Positions 41,501 through 55,700 of a stretch of 64,000 nucleotides of DNA are shown one piece after another (position 1 is the stretch's first letter; the number at the start of each line of letters is the position of its first letter). Below the pieces are notes generated by a model. The model had not been told where the DNA came from. It was given only the letters and a program-made list of their open reading frames with translations, and searched no databases. A program made the position numbers and the translations under genes. Source of the stretch: Angiostrongylus vasorum (lineage: Eukaryota > Nematoda > Chromadorea > Rhabditida > Metastrongylidae); NCBI GenBank assembly GCA_018806985.1, contig JADANN010000309.1, forward strand, positions 1,612,001 to 1,676,000. Direction: 5' to 3'.

Positions 41501-41770
41501 GTAATCCAAGCGGCTTCCATTGGCCCTGAGATTTTAGCACCCTCTCCGTACTCGTCCTACCCAACGCTGCGAAATTGGGGGCTCTTTCGGGATCAGGGGA
41601 ATGAGGCCCGTTTTTTTTAGTGTGTTTAGCATTTTGATACCCACGTATAGCTTGCTGGGCTCTGAATGTGGGGGGCTGGGTATACTCACAGATAGCTTGC
41701 CAGGCTCTCCCAAAGTGGACATGGAGCTTATTTGTTGCAGGTAACTCCTAACCGCCTTCCATATCCTTCC
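38570..41770 (-). mobile_element. RTE-type non-LTR retrotransposon, near full length, decayed
   Basis: Read on the minus strand from about 41770. First comes an N-terminal Ser/Pro-rich lead, then an apurinic endonuclease-like domain ([43 protein letters not shown], about 41480-40870). A linker (DEEYDRLIQHLHV) follows, then reverse transcriptase pieces (PICLLSVVYKLFTRVILN, KGFSTMDDIHT, QKTMFMKNGLVSYASF). It ends with a C-terminal region (EDEMARTRNVYE) and a 3' end near 38570. Stops and frameshifts break the frame repeatedly and the RT catalytic block is worn, so it cannot be autonomous. Related relics lie at 23.6 kb (+) and 35.2 kb (-). Sequences of this type are abundant in hookworms. Confidence 0.9.
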
Positions 41771-42520
41771 CTGTCACTTCATTGCAGGCTTTTGGCCGAA
41801 TTGGCTCAAGGAATACAATCCGCATGAACTAGAACGCACCGACACACGCATGCATGAATACGCCTAGCAAATACAGAAAGTACGTGCCAGATCGGTGCAG
41901 CAGAAACAGGGAGTCCATCCCCTGGACCCACCTGCGTCTCAGGAAGCAAAGGTCGCTTTTGGTCCTGCGATTAACCCCCTATCCGCCATCTGGGGAGGCG
42001 TCACGTAGCCTCGCGACTAACCGGTTCGAGATCCCTCATATGAGGGAGATCCGTGGAAAATTTTGTATTCTGTGCAAAAATGTATAAAAAATCGAACTTC
42101 CCATAAAGCGAAAGAAGACGCAGTTTGTGAAAGACCCATTGTACGAAAGAGAACAGATCAAGCTGATTGATTCTCGGATTACAGGGACCATTCCGTACGT
42201 GCACTTTGGGTGGTTTAATGAACGCTGAGAAAAAACATTAGGGAGAAACTGGATAGAAGAAGCAGAATCGCATGGTCTGCATGCAAAGTTCTCAAAGAAG
42301 CTACTGGCAAAACTGTGATTGATCAAAAGGAATAGGAACGGTGCAACAGTGGTCAAGTGAAATGATAAGAGATACATTGCTACAGTGTCTAAGAACGTGA
42401 CATTACCATTTAAGCAAACATAGGCCACAACTGAAGGATAGCTGAAAATCAAGGAAAACCTGTCTTGAACATAAGAGAGCAGATAGCATCCTATTCTCTC
42501 TAGTTGGGATGAAATGATCA
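41771..42520. other. No gene recognised; possible RTE 5' flank
   Basis: About 41770-42050 may be the untranslated 5' part of the RTE element. It holds ccggttcgagatccc, which resembles a tRNA B box, but no tRNA fold was found around it. Confidence 0.35.
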
Positions 42521-42539
42521 GTGATAGAAGGACAAAAAA

Positions 42540-42660
42540 ATAAAGAGCGTTTGGCGCTGATCAATGCTATAAGGATCCTCCGTCCATTTAACTATGCCAG
42601 CATACGAATGCGCTTCCAACTGTAGATCAACATATCTCACATCATGCTGAAATCTCTTAA
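42540..42660 (-). repeat. SINE-B, reverse 3' fragment
   Basis: aaagagcgtttggcgctgat, caatgctataaggatcc, then weak similarity. Only the tail half is present. Confidence 0.5.
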
Positions 42661-42829
42661 TTAGACTGTGAACCACTAGAATCTGTGGATCTTTGCTGTC
42701 AGTTCTATAACTTTGCAATAAAAAAAATCCTAAATTTTGAGATCCATGAGACGTACCTTTGTTTGCTTTTCTTCTTGGACAGTCGTACTTTCAAAGGCGT
42801 AACCGATTGAACGAACTCGTCGCGTGGTA

Positions 42830-43045
42830 GCAAATCCCACTCTGATCCACAAGGGCGGCGAGTGCCTGTGACGGTGGTGACCTGGGGGCAGACTTTGGCC
42901 AGGCTGAATTCGGGACTCCAGGGAAACACAATGGTTAAAGCAGCGAAAACTCCGAAAAGTGGAGATTATGCTGGGGTCCACACAACCAATGGGGACGGGC
43001 CGTCCAAGTATCCAAGTATCCAAGGAATCGATTGGACAGTCGAGA
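42830..43045 (-). repeat. Repeat family C, reverse partial copy
   Basis: agcaaatcccactctgatcc, gacctgggggcagactttgg, tccaagtatccaaggaatcg in reversed order of the 8.3 kb copy. Confidence 0.75.
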
Positions 43046-43134
43046 TTTGGTAAAGTTGAACGCTACAGTGTTAACAATGTACTGTTAGTATTAGGATCTG
43101 CTGAACCAACCTAATTGCTGATGGCAGCAATATA

Positions 43135-43290
43135 GTAAAAACATAGCTGAGTAAAGTGCAAAGCAAGGGCTTCGGTTGGTGCAATGGTTAACACGTGAGC
43201 TCCGGAAAGGTAACTGCGCGTTCTAAGCCCAACTGAGGTGCAGAGTTTTGCTCATATCTCAAAATCCTTGTTGTTGTATTGCCTGATAAG
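43135..43290 (+). repeat. SINE-A copy, tRNA-like head well kept
   Basis: The head ggttggtgcaatggttaacac is a good A box match, with B-box-like cgcgttctaagccc. The 3' module ttttgctcatatctcaaaat and ccttgttgttgta follow. Confidence 0.8.
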
Positions 43291-43744
43291 TTATAAGAAT
43301 CGTATACACTTCTGAGGTAATAAGATCTCTCCTGTAGGTGAATGAAGTCTCCTAAGATCTCGAAATATTTCTGTTATCGAAAAACAATCGGTGGCTATCA
43401 GAAAACCAGCATAGTCCACTGTTTTAATACGCATCCGTTGTTAGAGGAATGCGACGTGTGCAGTATGTAGGACATGAAAATTATTATAGTTATACACTGT
43501 GGAGATTAAAAAGCACTGACGTTCAGCATCAAGGATAAGAGTTTCACAGGAAGGAAAAACGAGTCACTGCATAGTTTTTGGAATGGATGACCGTGCCGTT
43601 ACATGATGAAGTTGCATCTCATAGGGTCGTGGAACACAGGAATTTACCACCTGGAGCCCGTCATGAGAAACTAACTTCTAATAGCAATAGCGTACTAGCT
43701 GCAAAGAGTCAAACAATTTCTGAGGCTGAGAATGATCACCATAG

Positions 43745-44040
43745 AAGGATAAAAAGGATACAGCTCTCGGCGTTGATCAATCCCTGAGGAATACGCCATG
43801 CATTCTGCTTCATTAAGCATCGTTTGGTGATTGAATGCATATCTGGCCTTTACAATGACTCGCGGTGGCTTAACGATGTATCGAACCAGCGCTGCTATCC
43901 CTCCCAGACAAGTTTGTTACCAACTGGCCAACTGGCCGACCTCGGAAGGATGGAAGACTTGATGGCTCATGGGCGCGGGGATCGACTCCACGTGTGTGTT
44001 GCAGGGGGCCTCCGACCACTGCGCCACACGCGTCCTTATG
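43745..44040 (-). repeat. SINE-B, reverse copy
   Basis: aggatacagctctcggcgtt, gcatatctggcctttacaat, gatgtatcgaaccagcgctg, atggctcatgggcgcgggga, then ccacgtgtgtgttgcagggg at the head. Confidence 0.85.
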
Positions 44041-44044
44041 ATCA

Positions 44045-46910
44045 CCATACTTTATGAAGAAAAAAACTACCACATATAGATGTGATACCAATAGTGTGCC
44101 AACTATCTAACCAGAAGGAAAAGAATTGTTCTCTCATTTCTCTTTTCTGAAAAAATACTGCACCGCTCGATACGTCATGCTTAGAAGCTGATTAGGAGAA
44201 AAAAGTTCAAAGATGGATTAAAGTTGGAATAGCACTTATAATTAAATATTTTAAACATTTATTTTTGAATTAATACTGGGTAAAAAGATAGGGATGACAC
44301 TTTAACATAAATTCTAACATCTGGCTACCATCGAGTTTTTTTGAACCATTGGCGAGCGTTAACTCGAGGGTCGGGAACACCTTAGATACAACAGTCCAGA
44401 AGTAAGTGAAAAAAATTCACAGCAAGAAAAAATTATCGAGGTCGTTTAGCAAATAACCCGTGGATATAAAAGGTGAAGGAAATAAGAGAAGACAGAAGAC
44501 GAGAACTCCAACACACCAAGGAGAGTCGCCTCAGCCACGTTTGTGAGCACGAGCCACCCTGAGGATGCTGGAAGTTTTCCGTCGGATAGGAATCATGATA
44601 GAAGACAGCAAATAAGAAGGCAACAACGATTTCCAGAATATTAAACACCGATCAGAAGCGATTCACCCGGAATCCCACAGATACATTATGCAGATGAGGA
44701 TCTACGAGGACTCTGAGCAGCTCGTTAGGGACCAGGAAAATTCGTAGAGAGAAAAAATTGAGTGAACACAGAAACAGAGCCATGGTTAGCGTTCATTGTG
44801 ACAAATATTGGATTGGACTACTCCTTATTTTCAATAGAACTCATGGTGATAAAGGAACTATAGCGCAATTGACTCTATTGATTGGAGTGTTGTAGTAGCC
44901 ACAACCACAAACCACCCGACTAGGTGGTAAAGTAACCGTAGGCACGGCAAGTAATTTAGATACTCGCTCTCATCAATAAAGTATTTACGACTCGACCATA
45001 ACAACCCCACGCTGAGATCAGACCACATTTATAGGACTGGAACTTAACTGCTGCTTTAAGAACTGTGCAGCTAGCCTATACATGCCGAACATAAACATAA
45101 TGGTCACCTCAACCTGACCTATGGCGGTGAAACGCGTTTTGAATTCATCAGAATCAACACGTTCACCACAACTCTTCAATATGAGCTCTTAAGTCGAGGA
45201 CTACAGCCTCTAAAAGAGCGGTCATAACCATATGAACTCATACTACTCATGGACCACAGTTTCTTCTTTTCTCTCATACTGATCTCTTGAGGCGCTAAAC
45301 TGTGAACGCGACTTAGCTCTACAAAACAAAGGTTTTGCACCGAAATGGTCAACGGTACCCAAAAAAGCGTTTGGAACATCACTCGTTTGAAGCAACGTAA
45401 TGATCAATAACTGTTCATTTCCTTAATACTTATGATGACACACCTAGAGATGCGATCAGGCTTCATGATGAAACGGGCAATTGTACGGTGTTCTCAGTTC
45501 ATAGTCTGACAATAATGCATCTGAAATAACTCACCGAAACTACTTTTTGAATAGGGATAAAGTGATGCATTGCAAAGAATAAAGCTTCTCACCAAAAGTC
45601 TTAGTAAAATTCTAAGGATATAGTGAAATCCAAATCAAACAAGAACAACGGGAACAATGTGATTTTCGAGCGGAGCTCTTTGCACACCAACTAATGAAAA
45701 CTAAACACTTTGCCACTTTCAGTAAAACAATTTCAGTACTTCGAATAACACTCACAAATAGCATAAAATATGCTTTATGTTATATGAAAAAAATAATCGT
45801 GGGATCACATGAGTCGGCCTTTCAGGTGTAAGTAGCATCGCCATCTGAAGACCACCACGTCACCAGCAAAGCACCATGGAGTGTGGAGAACGCAAATGAA
45901 AGGTAAAATAACGAAAAAGGCAAATGTCAACTGAGAATAAAAAATATATGAGATAGGAAAGAGAGAGAAAATGATAGCGATTCTCTGAACGAAATGGCTG
46001 AAATAAGAACAGGATTTTATAGCCGTAGGGTAACATCCTAGCTGACCTCTTCGAGGTGTTAACTGAAAAATGGACAGTGTTTGAACTGCAAAAGGATGAA
46101 TGATGATTCCTTTAAAAGTAGAATGAATGGCTGATAGTATAATTGCAACAACGGAAGAAATTGAGGAGACAATGGAAAAAGACGGTCCTATTGATCTTGA
46201 CTAGGGGCGGATGACAGAACGTATGTGAAACCCAGAGGAAGTAGAATTTACGATGGTTCATAGAGTGCTTTGTGAACTCGATTAGGAAATGAAGAGAGCC
46301 CGAAGCAAATAGAAAGACTCAAAAGAGAGTAGGAAAAGTGGACGGGTAGAGCAGCTGAGATTAAAGCCTTAATAAATTTACCTTTTTTTTTCAAATGAAG
46401 CAATGGGTGCTTTAATAGATAAAACAAATGTGGGACATAAGAGAGATGGAATATGCAAATGTGTTCCTCTTCTTTCAAGACGATTTCACATGCAGAGCTT
46501 TTCTGCAAGTACTTTGAACATCAAAAACGAATAGAATATCTTTATAAGAAAAGCATTAAGTACGAATACATGAAGAAGGAAGAGTCAACAAATATGTAAA
46601 CATGAAACATTTCAGAATAATCAATGACGACTAATACATTAAGATGATCTATATTCATTAAATAAAAGGAATTCTGTAATGCCACTACCAAGATCAGACG
46701 AGCACATTTGTCAACGATGATGACTACGTCAGGTTCGAAGCACGACCGAACAGAAAGGCGACTGTAAGCACTAAGAAGATGGACCACAAGCGGTTACCAC
46801 AAAGTTGTGGCACACTGAATTATTAGTCAGCAACTAGTAACTTTAGTAAAAATAATAAACAAGAACGATTTCCAAATCATAACCCGATCGATACATGGCG
46901 GTTGAAAGCC
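44045..46910. other. No gene recognised; 3' flank of the DOT1 gene
   Basis: AT-rich sequence downstream of the minus-strand stop at 46915. Frames are short and unsupported, and no clear AATAAA on the minus strand was found close to the stop. Confidence 0.4.
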
Positions 46911-46914
46911 ACAA

Positions 46915-49793
46915 TTATTCACGCGGTCGGTAAGGACGTCCAGCACTACCTCTTTGTACTCGAGGATATTGGCGAACACGTCGAGGTGCTTGGGTGTTAT
47001 TTAAGAAGGAGCGAGGTTGTTGCGGAAAAATGAAGGGCGGAGGACCAAGTGGACCAGTAGGACCAAATAGAACAGGAGCACGATTATTCGAATATGGAAC
47101 AGAACATCCAAACCGGTCTACTGGTGCTGGAGGCTTCAAAGGAAGATTTTGTGTTGCCTTAGGCTGCGCTGATGATGATGAACTAATGCCAAGTGCCGAT
47201 AACAAGGTGTTCGTTACACTTTGACTTGTGGCAGCTGTTTCCTGGCTAAACATCACTCGCTGAACAGTTTGCTTTGGTAGGTGATTAGAAAGCGCAGGTG
47301 TCCCACCTGAGCATGAAGCCACAGAATTGGATGGTGGTTGACGAATGTGGATTTGGTTCAGACCACCGCGGTTGTGCTGCAGAGCACTTTCATTCTGTTT
47401 ACCAAATGTAGGCCCACTACGTTGCCTGTTGTCATTCATAAAACCTTCCGAATTATACGACTTCGTGGGATCGAACATTGTAGGTAATGAGTTGGCTGGA
47501 GAATTCTCGGCAGCTGAATGAGTTAATCCAGAAGATCCCCTCGTAGAGTTATTCTTTCCACACCAACTGTCGGTTAAAGATTGCTTCTGAATATTCACTG
47601 AAGACGACAAATTAGTTTTCTTATCACCAGAATCACCAATTACTAAACGAAACACTGTATTATCAGTTACTTTGGTAACCGATGGGACACTCGTAGCTGG
47701 TGGATTTTGATTAAGAACACAAGTAGAAGGATGTGGAGGCGCATCAGATGTTCGCGATGGCGGAAGGGAAGAAACGACAAGTTGGGTTGCGCAGGCTGAA
47801 GTTGCTTGATTGGCAACACCAGGTGGCGGAATGGTGAGATTGGGTATCGTCGGGACAAATGGAGGTGCAACCACCTGATTTTTTTGTGGTGGAGGCGCTT
47901 TCACTTGATCGCTATTTAAATGCTGACTTGCAGACTGACATTGCACTTGAGCCGGATATGGTGGTAAAGGCGGTGGTAGTGCTGCAAAGTTGGGTGGAAT
48001 GGGGAAAGGTGGTGGTAACAAAGGAGGTGGAGCCTGCATGCCGATGTTCGTAACGGGCAAAGGAACGATCGGAATATAGGGTACCTAAAAAAATTGTTTT
48101 GAATAACCTGAATGTAAAAGATTAAAACAGAGTAAAGTAGAGTGAAGCTCACCACTCCTGGTGGTGGAGGCGGGGGTGGAGGTGCAGATGTGATAGTTTG
48201 TGTTGGTGGCGGGGGTAAAATTGGGGGAGGTGGCGGAGGAGCAATCAGTGGTGGAGGAGGTGGAGCTTGAAGAGGAGAGTTGCCTCGAGGTGGTGATTCC
48301 GGACGTAAAGGCGACAAAGAACAGTCCGAAACAAGCTCCATCTTCACCGAATCTGTGTCGATTTCACGGCGCGCAAGCGACCTAGAAAGCCAAGTTGATG
48401 TTTTACTATAAATATACGAAGAACAGGCTCTATCAAGAGTTTTACTTTGATGACATCTCGTGTATAGAGTTGGCGGGTTGAAGGGACTTTTCCGCGTCGG
48501 CTACACATCCAACGTTCTGTGCTGTTGCACTACGCAGAGCACTAACAAACGATTCCAGAAATACGCCCGTATTGACTTGGCCAACAATTTTATTTAAATC
48601 ATCCTCCAATGTTGCAAGTTGACCGCACGATGTGCTAGCCATAGCAGCGATATTAGCAAGCAAAGATTGCATGGCGGGAGCCACAGATGACGACGAAGTT
48701 TGAGCTTGAGGAGGTTGTGACTGTTGAGGAGGAGTGCGAGGTCCTTCACGATAACAAAAATTAGCGACCCCACTACGTTATTAGGAAGATCCTACTAAAA
48801 CGTATAATACTAACCAGGCGATCCCGGCGGAGTTTTTGGTCCACGTTGTTGCTTCGGTTTCTGTGGAACATTGGAGGGAGTCTCGATGATCCCAGTTGAC
48901 GGCGGTGTACAAGGACCTCGGCGATGTTTGGAACTGCTAACATTAACCATCCCTTGTTCGTCCTAAAGCATATAGAACAGAACTGTAAAAATCAGTAATC
49001 TAGAAAAATGGCTTTAAGCCGAAACTCAAAAAAGAAAAAAACGACATACGCGTGTAGTGTTTTCGGGAGGTGGTTCAACTTTTATATAACCCATTGATGT
49101 AAATGATTCGATACGACCATACAGCATTTTGTACCCTAACAGACGTTCCATCAGCGAATCTCGGCACACAAACTGTAATAAGGAAAATGCCCAGTGAATG
49201 TCAGAATTACTTAAAAAACGTTCTGCAATAACTAAGTCATTTCACCTCAACTTAAGTGAAATCGTACCTCTTTTGCCATCGTGTCATCTAGTGCATGTCG
49301 TTCTAGTGCTTCTCTTGAAAGCGTAGTATCTGGCTCTACGGGATGAGGCCGCTCCTTGCATTCGCGATGTGACGACTCTCGTTTAACACGAGAAGCCGCC
49401 ATTTCACCGCATATTCTATCAACCACTGCCAACGGGTCCTACAAAGGAATCGATCAGACTGTAGAAAAAAACTTTACAACTGCACAAAAATTGAAGCACC
49501 TGAATGACATTTTCTTGCTTACGCAGCTTCTTTGCGTCTTTTGCTTGATCTGCAGCGTAGCTAAAACATAAATTGTTACCGTACTTACAAGATATCCAAT
49601 CACCTAGTAACAAAACTTACCGCCTCTTTTGGCGCATTTTAATCGTTTGGATATCCTTCTGGGAGAATTCACGTGCGTCATGAGCATCATGTAAAGGAGA
49701 TTTTTCTGGTAATGGCGATGAGCCCTGGACCTTATCCTTATCCCTTAGTGGAATTTTGAAAGATGCCGTTAGTTCATTTGTGCAGATATCCAT
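46915..49793 (-). other. Proline-rich C-terminal section; alternative separate gene
   Basis: The last eight exons could form their own gene, because an ATG at 49793-49791 opens the frame MDICTNELTASFKIPLRDKD without a splice. I favour one gene. Exon 51700-50880 ends exactly at a strong donor (gtgagt, which creates its apparent TGA), and joining to 49743 restores phase. Against this, that acceptor (ccactaag) is weak. The section contains KMRQKRR basic clusters, an acidic/His helix-rich part, then long Pro runs and an Arg-rich end (YRPRE). Confidence 0.5.
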
Positions 49794-52700
49794 ATGATCA
49801 TAAATCTAGCTATAAATCATGATCGTTGAACAAAAGAAAACTAGTCGAACTGGCAAGGAGATAAGAGTTTGGTAATGTACCACCACATTCATCAGTAGGA
49901 ACGAGTCATATTTAGCTTTATATGAAAGCATAACTTTTTAACAACGATAAATGTTGAGCATGTAATGTTTGCACGATAGAACTGATATAACTTGACCAAA
50001 TGGACAGCTCAAATCTGGAAAATAAAACAAATTCTGTATTTCGAGCTGAATTTATACTGACTAATAAGTGCTCTACCCGTTTAATAGAAAATATCACTTG
50101 CTTTAAGCAAACGAATTATTACAAAAACTTTTCGTGAAAGGATCAGACAGTATACATCATCGTCTAGCGTGTACCTTACATGATTCATTATTAATTATCA
50201 CTCAAAAGAAAAGTTGAAAGATGAATAGTACAACTCAAAAGACCGACTTTCTATAAACTTCGGCATAGATAGTTGATATATTTATTTATATAATCTTATA
50301 GACTGATCTTTAGCCGATGCGAGGTTGGTATAGGTCTTCGCTGTCGTTGTCGCCGTTGTTGTTGCTTCTGTTGTTGATGGTCGATGGCTGACGTTTCGGC
50401 GATTTCGCCTTCCTCAGAGCCGTGCTCTTGACAGCCCCAGGAGCAGCCATCGACCAACACCACTAACAACAACGACGACGACAACGAATACCTATACCAA
50501 CCTCGCATCAGCTAAAGAAGACCAGTTCACAAGATCATATAAATAATACATATTGGTAGGTAAAATGCCTATCGTAACGCCATTCAGGAAGAAATGAGAG
50601 CTGGCTATCCTATGTGCTGAGACCGTGGACAAAAATAGGCAGTTTCAGAAGAATCACGTTGGCAATGCTTAACAAAATGCTCAATAGAAAGATATGAACG
50701 CGCATCAAAAGGCATGTGATAGAAGAGAATAATATAGATCCATACTGAGATGTTCCCACAAAATCACAAAATGATGAGGACAACTTGAAAGAGCGCTTAA
50801 GAAGAGACCCAATAAGAAAAACATTGACAATGAGGTAGTTGCGAATTTAAGAGGCAATATAATAATTGACTTCACTCACACGTTACCCGCAGAAGAAGCG
50901 ACTGTTGCGCTTGTAAAAGATGGCTGAGCGCAGCTGGTAGAAATATTTGTGGCCACTACGTCTAATTCGGGATCCTCGCGACGAGAAGCAACTGGAAACT
51001 GGGTAGAACGCTGTAGAGGAACAACAACAGAATCAGTGTTCACATGTAGTGCAGCAGAACGACGAGCCGGACGCTCGCTGCCCCTAGAGCGACGTTCTTT
51101 CTCTTTGGCTGCGCTGTCAACTTTTAATGCCGCTTGAACAATCTCATTGATTTGACGCTGCATCTCCTCAGAATTTTCTTCAGGCTTGCCTTTTCCTCGT
51201 GCACCAGGACCAGCCCGAGGACGCTGACGTGGTCTACGAGACGAACTAGCAACATGGACGGGACCAATGGTAGACGGTCCACCAACAGGAGACATCAGTA
51301 GACCCTCAACGCCCTCGTTCTCCGATTCAAGACGCAAGGCCGTTGAAGTGTTGTCATTACCCATCTGACTCATGACACTCTGCAGCAACTCCTCCACGTT
51401 GAAAGGATTGTCTCCTTGAGAATGCAGTGCTTCAATCAACTTTTCACCATACGGTCTAACAGCTCGGACTTTCCCTTCCAACATTGCTACCTCAGTTTCA
51501 AAACTGGAAACACGTTGGTTCAAAACCTTGTGCTGGGCGACGATTTGTTTAGAACCCTGCAACAACTCAGTAGGCGTTTCCACATCACTCATACCGAGAT
51601 CATTCAACCGTTCATAGAGAGCGCAGACTCCTTGTGCTCTCTGTGCAGCCACTGCTGCTTGCATCTGACGTACCTTCTCAACAAGTTCAGCATTACGTGC
51701 CTTAAAGAAAAAAAGGGTTATGCCCAACGAATAAATACTACATATGATCGCCATGGAGAGATTATCGAACTGTAACAATAATAACATACAACCACAAGAA
51801 TGCTGAGATATGAGACCCGGAACCTGAAGTTGGCTTCGAGCCAGAGGATACCTTTTCCGATGGCTCACTTGCAATTCACCGTACCAATCGAGCCCTTTGC
51901 TTTACCTTTCTCTCAACAAGATTTTCTTTTCGTCCTAACGGTGCTATGAGCAATCCTCTGTCAGGAGGAATAATCTGGACAGCATGAATCGCCATAGAAC
52001 CCAGTTAAGCAGAAGCTGCGGTCGAAATCACGTTTAACTCCTGTTTGGTGCACATATTTTTTCAGCCTAAGTTCAACAGGGTTCAAAGCCGTTTTGTGCC
52101 CTCACTTAAATCATTCCTGTTGACCGATGTTTGCTGATAGCACCGTCAGAGGAAAAACAACTGACTGAAAGAAAGGCAAATCAAGGGCCTCAATTGATGT
52201 GGCTGATATCATGTGAGCGTTCAAAAACAGTAATCACCGGTTTGAAGCGCGATTGAGGGTACGAGTTTTGCTTACATCTCAGCTTTTTTGTGTTTTTTGT
52301 GGTTCTACCTCACATAATATCTTGCTATCATAAAAGAATAGGCAGTAAATAAAAGTTAAACCTAATAGGAAGATAATCTTTTTATCGAATTCAAGGAGCA
52401 AACGTTCTACTCCATCGGGTTTGATCAACAGTACGTACTACTTCAATACAACGAAAACATCACGAACGTGAACTGCAAACAGCGATCTTTCAGAAGAAGT
52501 GCATAGAACTGATGTTGGAAATCCAGTGCAGTGATAATTTGATTCAACAAAATTTTTCAAAAAGATGTCCACTAAAGAGGAGGCAGATAGCCAATACGCG
52601 AGTGACCTTTCAACAGAACCATTAACATCTTACCTTCTCCAGCGCAATGTTGTCTTCAACCTCTTGACGAAAATTGGGGGTATTCATATACTCGCTTAAT

Positions 52701-55700
52701 GTATTGAGTAAATCTCGAACGCTGACTGAAAATGTGCATGTACACCAAACACCAAATGAACAGCCAGTCTGATAAAGAGTTGTTGAAATTATAGCGTAGA
52801 AAAAAAACAAAACTCACGGCAGTAAGCATCCAGTGGAGACTTCAAAGACATAACAAACTCCGTCTCCTTATCAATTATCCGCACAACCGATCTACCGTCA
52901 TTGAGCTCTTCCCCTTCGCTGTACAGTTTTTCACTGCGGTTTAATGAATGTGGCAAGTCTACGCGCACCAGCCCTTCACCAACGTTCGTATCCACAGGTC
53001 GTGGTGTAGAGATCAGCGTATGCATCTTCTCAATACCTTCTCGAGCGTCCTCGGAAACTCGTACCGCATGCTAAACGATGTAGACATAGATATAATACCA
53101 TGTTTGAAAAGTGATTTAGAAAATCGCAAAAAAAAGATTGATGGGAACGTGTGTCGTAGATAACTATATCACATATACCCTTGAACGAACAGCTGATTTC
53201 TTCGAGCTCTCGCTCTTGTGACTGGAAGTACTCCCCATATGATGAGATTTGCGTGGTTTTTTAACACCAGGAGGGACATAATCCGTGTCAGCATCATTCC
53301 ATCGCGGACTTCCAGGCATTGGAGAGCCCTAAAGCAAACTAAATGAACTTCACAGCCACCTGTTGCAATTTACGTTCCAAGACATCCTTAGCAATGCCCA
53401 TCTATCAAAGCTTACATTAATCGGCTTAATTCTATCATTGGTGAGTGATTTCCAAGTTTTTAAAAAAAATGCGCAGGAATCGGGAACTTCAGTGCGTAAA
53501 CCTTTAAGCATCAATTCCAAGAACTCAAATATTAACCGCAGAATCGAATGCCTCATCACCACGCGAGGTCGATCTTACACAATATCTCACAGCGATATTT
53601 CAACGTGACAGGGGTTGGTGTATCCATGTGAGCTCTGTGTGTTGCTCTCTGCGTGGAATACTCAGTGAAAAACCTGTAGAAAACGGCGAGTGTGTGAAGA
53701 AGCTATTTCGTTTCCAATGCCATTGAAATCCAGGTTTCGTGATTTTTCAGTTATAGAGCTATTTGTGTGATTGGACCACAGTAAACTTCACCTTTCCAGG
53801 CTCTGAAGAAGGCGAAATCCACCAAAACGTCACGCTTTGTCAATAAAGACAATACTAACAAATTCGTGTCGGCTTATGAAAATATAGCGAATTATTGATG
53901 AGTGGCTTAAGTACTAACCCTTTTCTTCTTCTCCTCACACTGATTTACATACACCTTCCAGCGGTTACGAGTCGTTGGTCCATGTCTAAAATTTCGATTC
54001 ATTACTGCAAAATGTGGACAGCATTTAAACAACGGCAAAATATTTTTGTAACATATTTCGACCGCGCTCTAAACATTCATTTCTCGTTACGACCCCTGCT
54101 GAAAATAAGCCAAATATTGCTGAAGGCACTGATCGCAAGAAAACTAGCTGAGAGAATGACGAAACGAAGGGCTCGCATGGTGTGGTGGTGAAAGCGTTAG
54201 CCCCCGGAAAGGGTAGTAGTGCGTTCGTTCTCCACTGCAAACACCTGTGGTCTGGAGTTTTGCAAATATCTCAGCATTATTGTGGTTGTACTAAGCCAAA
54301 ATGTCAAAAAAAGTGGTAATATACAGCAAATTCTGAAGCGGTTACACTAATAGAAACGGTAGCACATACGCAATCAAAACCTCGCTTGGCCATCTCCATC
54401 TTCAGCTCAAAAAGATAGTGACTGTTCTCAAGTGCTATTCACAACCCTGTTCAGCTTACGCGATCAAACTACATGCGTCCTACAATCAAGTGGAGGAAGT
54501 GATACGAAGTCGTATTAATTCTGAAACGCTAATGGAAGCAATTAGAGTGTTGGAAAATTCTGAATGGAAGGAAGAAATGAGAACTGGAAGTGCCTTGTAG
54601 AATTCCAACTGCAGCATGTCTCTACGTGCGAACTGATTTCCCGAGAAGATGGGAAATCCCCACTGGACATGGCCATGAGAGTGTTAAAATGGCAGAACTC
54701 ATGCGTAGATCGAAGAAACTCCCACAAATAAAGGATTAACATCTCCGTTGTGCATTAATTGTGTTAAAATGTTAAATAATTCCGTACAAGATCTAACAAC
54801 TTGATCGGAAACTTCAAGCTACCTGTAGAAGGTCTTAAAACTGGGTTTGGAACTCGCCTATTCCCAAACAAGCTCAGACCATTCAGACTTGGTCTTAAAG
54901 CTACACATCTAACACTGTCAATAATAAATGTTAGTTTAGAAGACCTTCGCAGGAAGACTTATATCGACACAAGTAGGGAAAAGCTATTTGAAGCAGCTCA
55001 AAAACGAAGGATATGACGTTAGAACTTGCGAGTCCCACCATGATGTGGAATTAACAACGGATAAGACCTATACCAACACTGTCCGTAGCACAACTCTCGC
55101 GTAGGACCCGATTGGAGAAAGGCAGATCGGAATTCCTTCCCCTAGAATTTAACTGGAAAAAAATCACACTAGGATTCCTCCCTTCGAAACTAAAGTTGGG
55201 ATAGAAAGCATGAAGAGAGGCACAGCTTAGGGACTCGACATCACAACTAACTTCTTTCGATCTTGTAGACACAAACTGCATGATCTTCTCGCAACTCAAA
55301 TAAAATGTTGTCTTCAAAAAACTCCAGACCAGTGGAAACCGTCGCAAATGGTCAATGCAGCTTAAGAACGGTGACCAACGAGATCACTAAGGCTATCGGG
55401 TCAGGTCGCAAATGTCAACGACTTTAGATGATGCACAACCAGTTGACCGAGCAAGATTCAGAGCGCGATTCTGTCGCATGGACCACATCCATACCGCATC
55501 GAGCACCATGGAAGTTTGTCAGAAATACCATCTGCCCTTTTGCTGACTCTTCCGTGATTTTTGCCGAAAAACCGTTTGACAGCGCAGAAACGAATGGTAT
55601 CCTATTAGTGCTCCTCGACCAACGAGTCCTATATCAGAATTCTGACCGACTGCTAACAAATTGCATCTCAAAAATACGAGTTTCCTATCGGTCTCACATC

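Noticed and set aside
42005..42030. B-box-like ccggttcgagatccc as tRNA
   Set aside because: No matching A box at the right distance or cloverleaf pairing could be drawn.
43160..43240. Possible functional tRNA gene
   Set aside because: A and B boxes fit, but there is no acceptor-stem pairing or anticodon arm; same module recurs as SINE-A.
46994..47224. Plus-strand Gly-rich frame
   Set aside because: Shadow of the Pro-rich DOT1 tail exon on the other strand.
50876..50878. TGA as the true end of DOT1
   Set aside because: The stop arises from a gtgagt donor and the next exon fits in phase; kept as an alternative only.
51416..51775. 119-residue plus-strand frame
   Set aside because: Antisense shadow of the coiled-coil exon 51700-50880.
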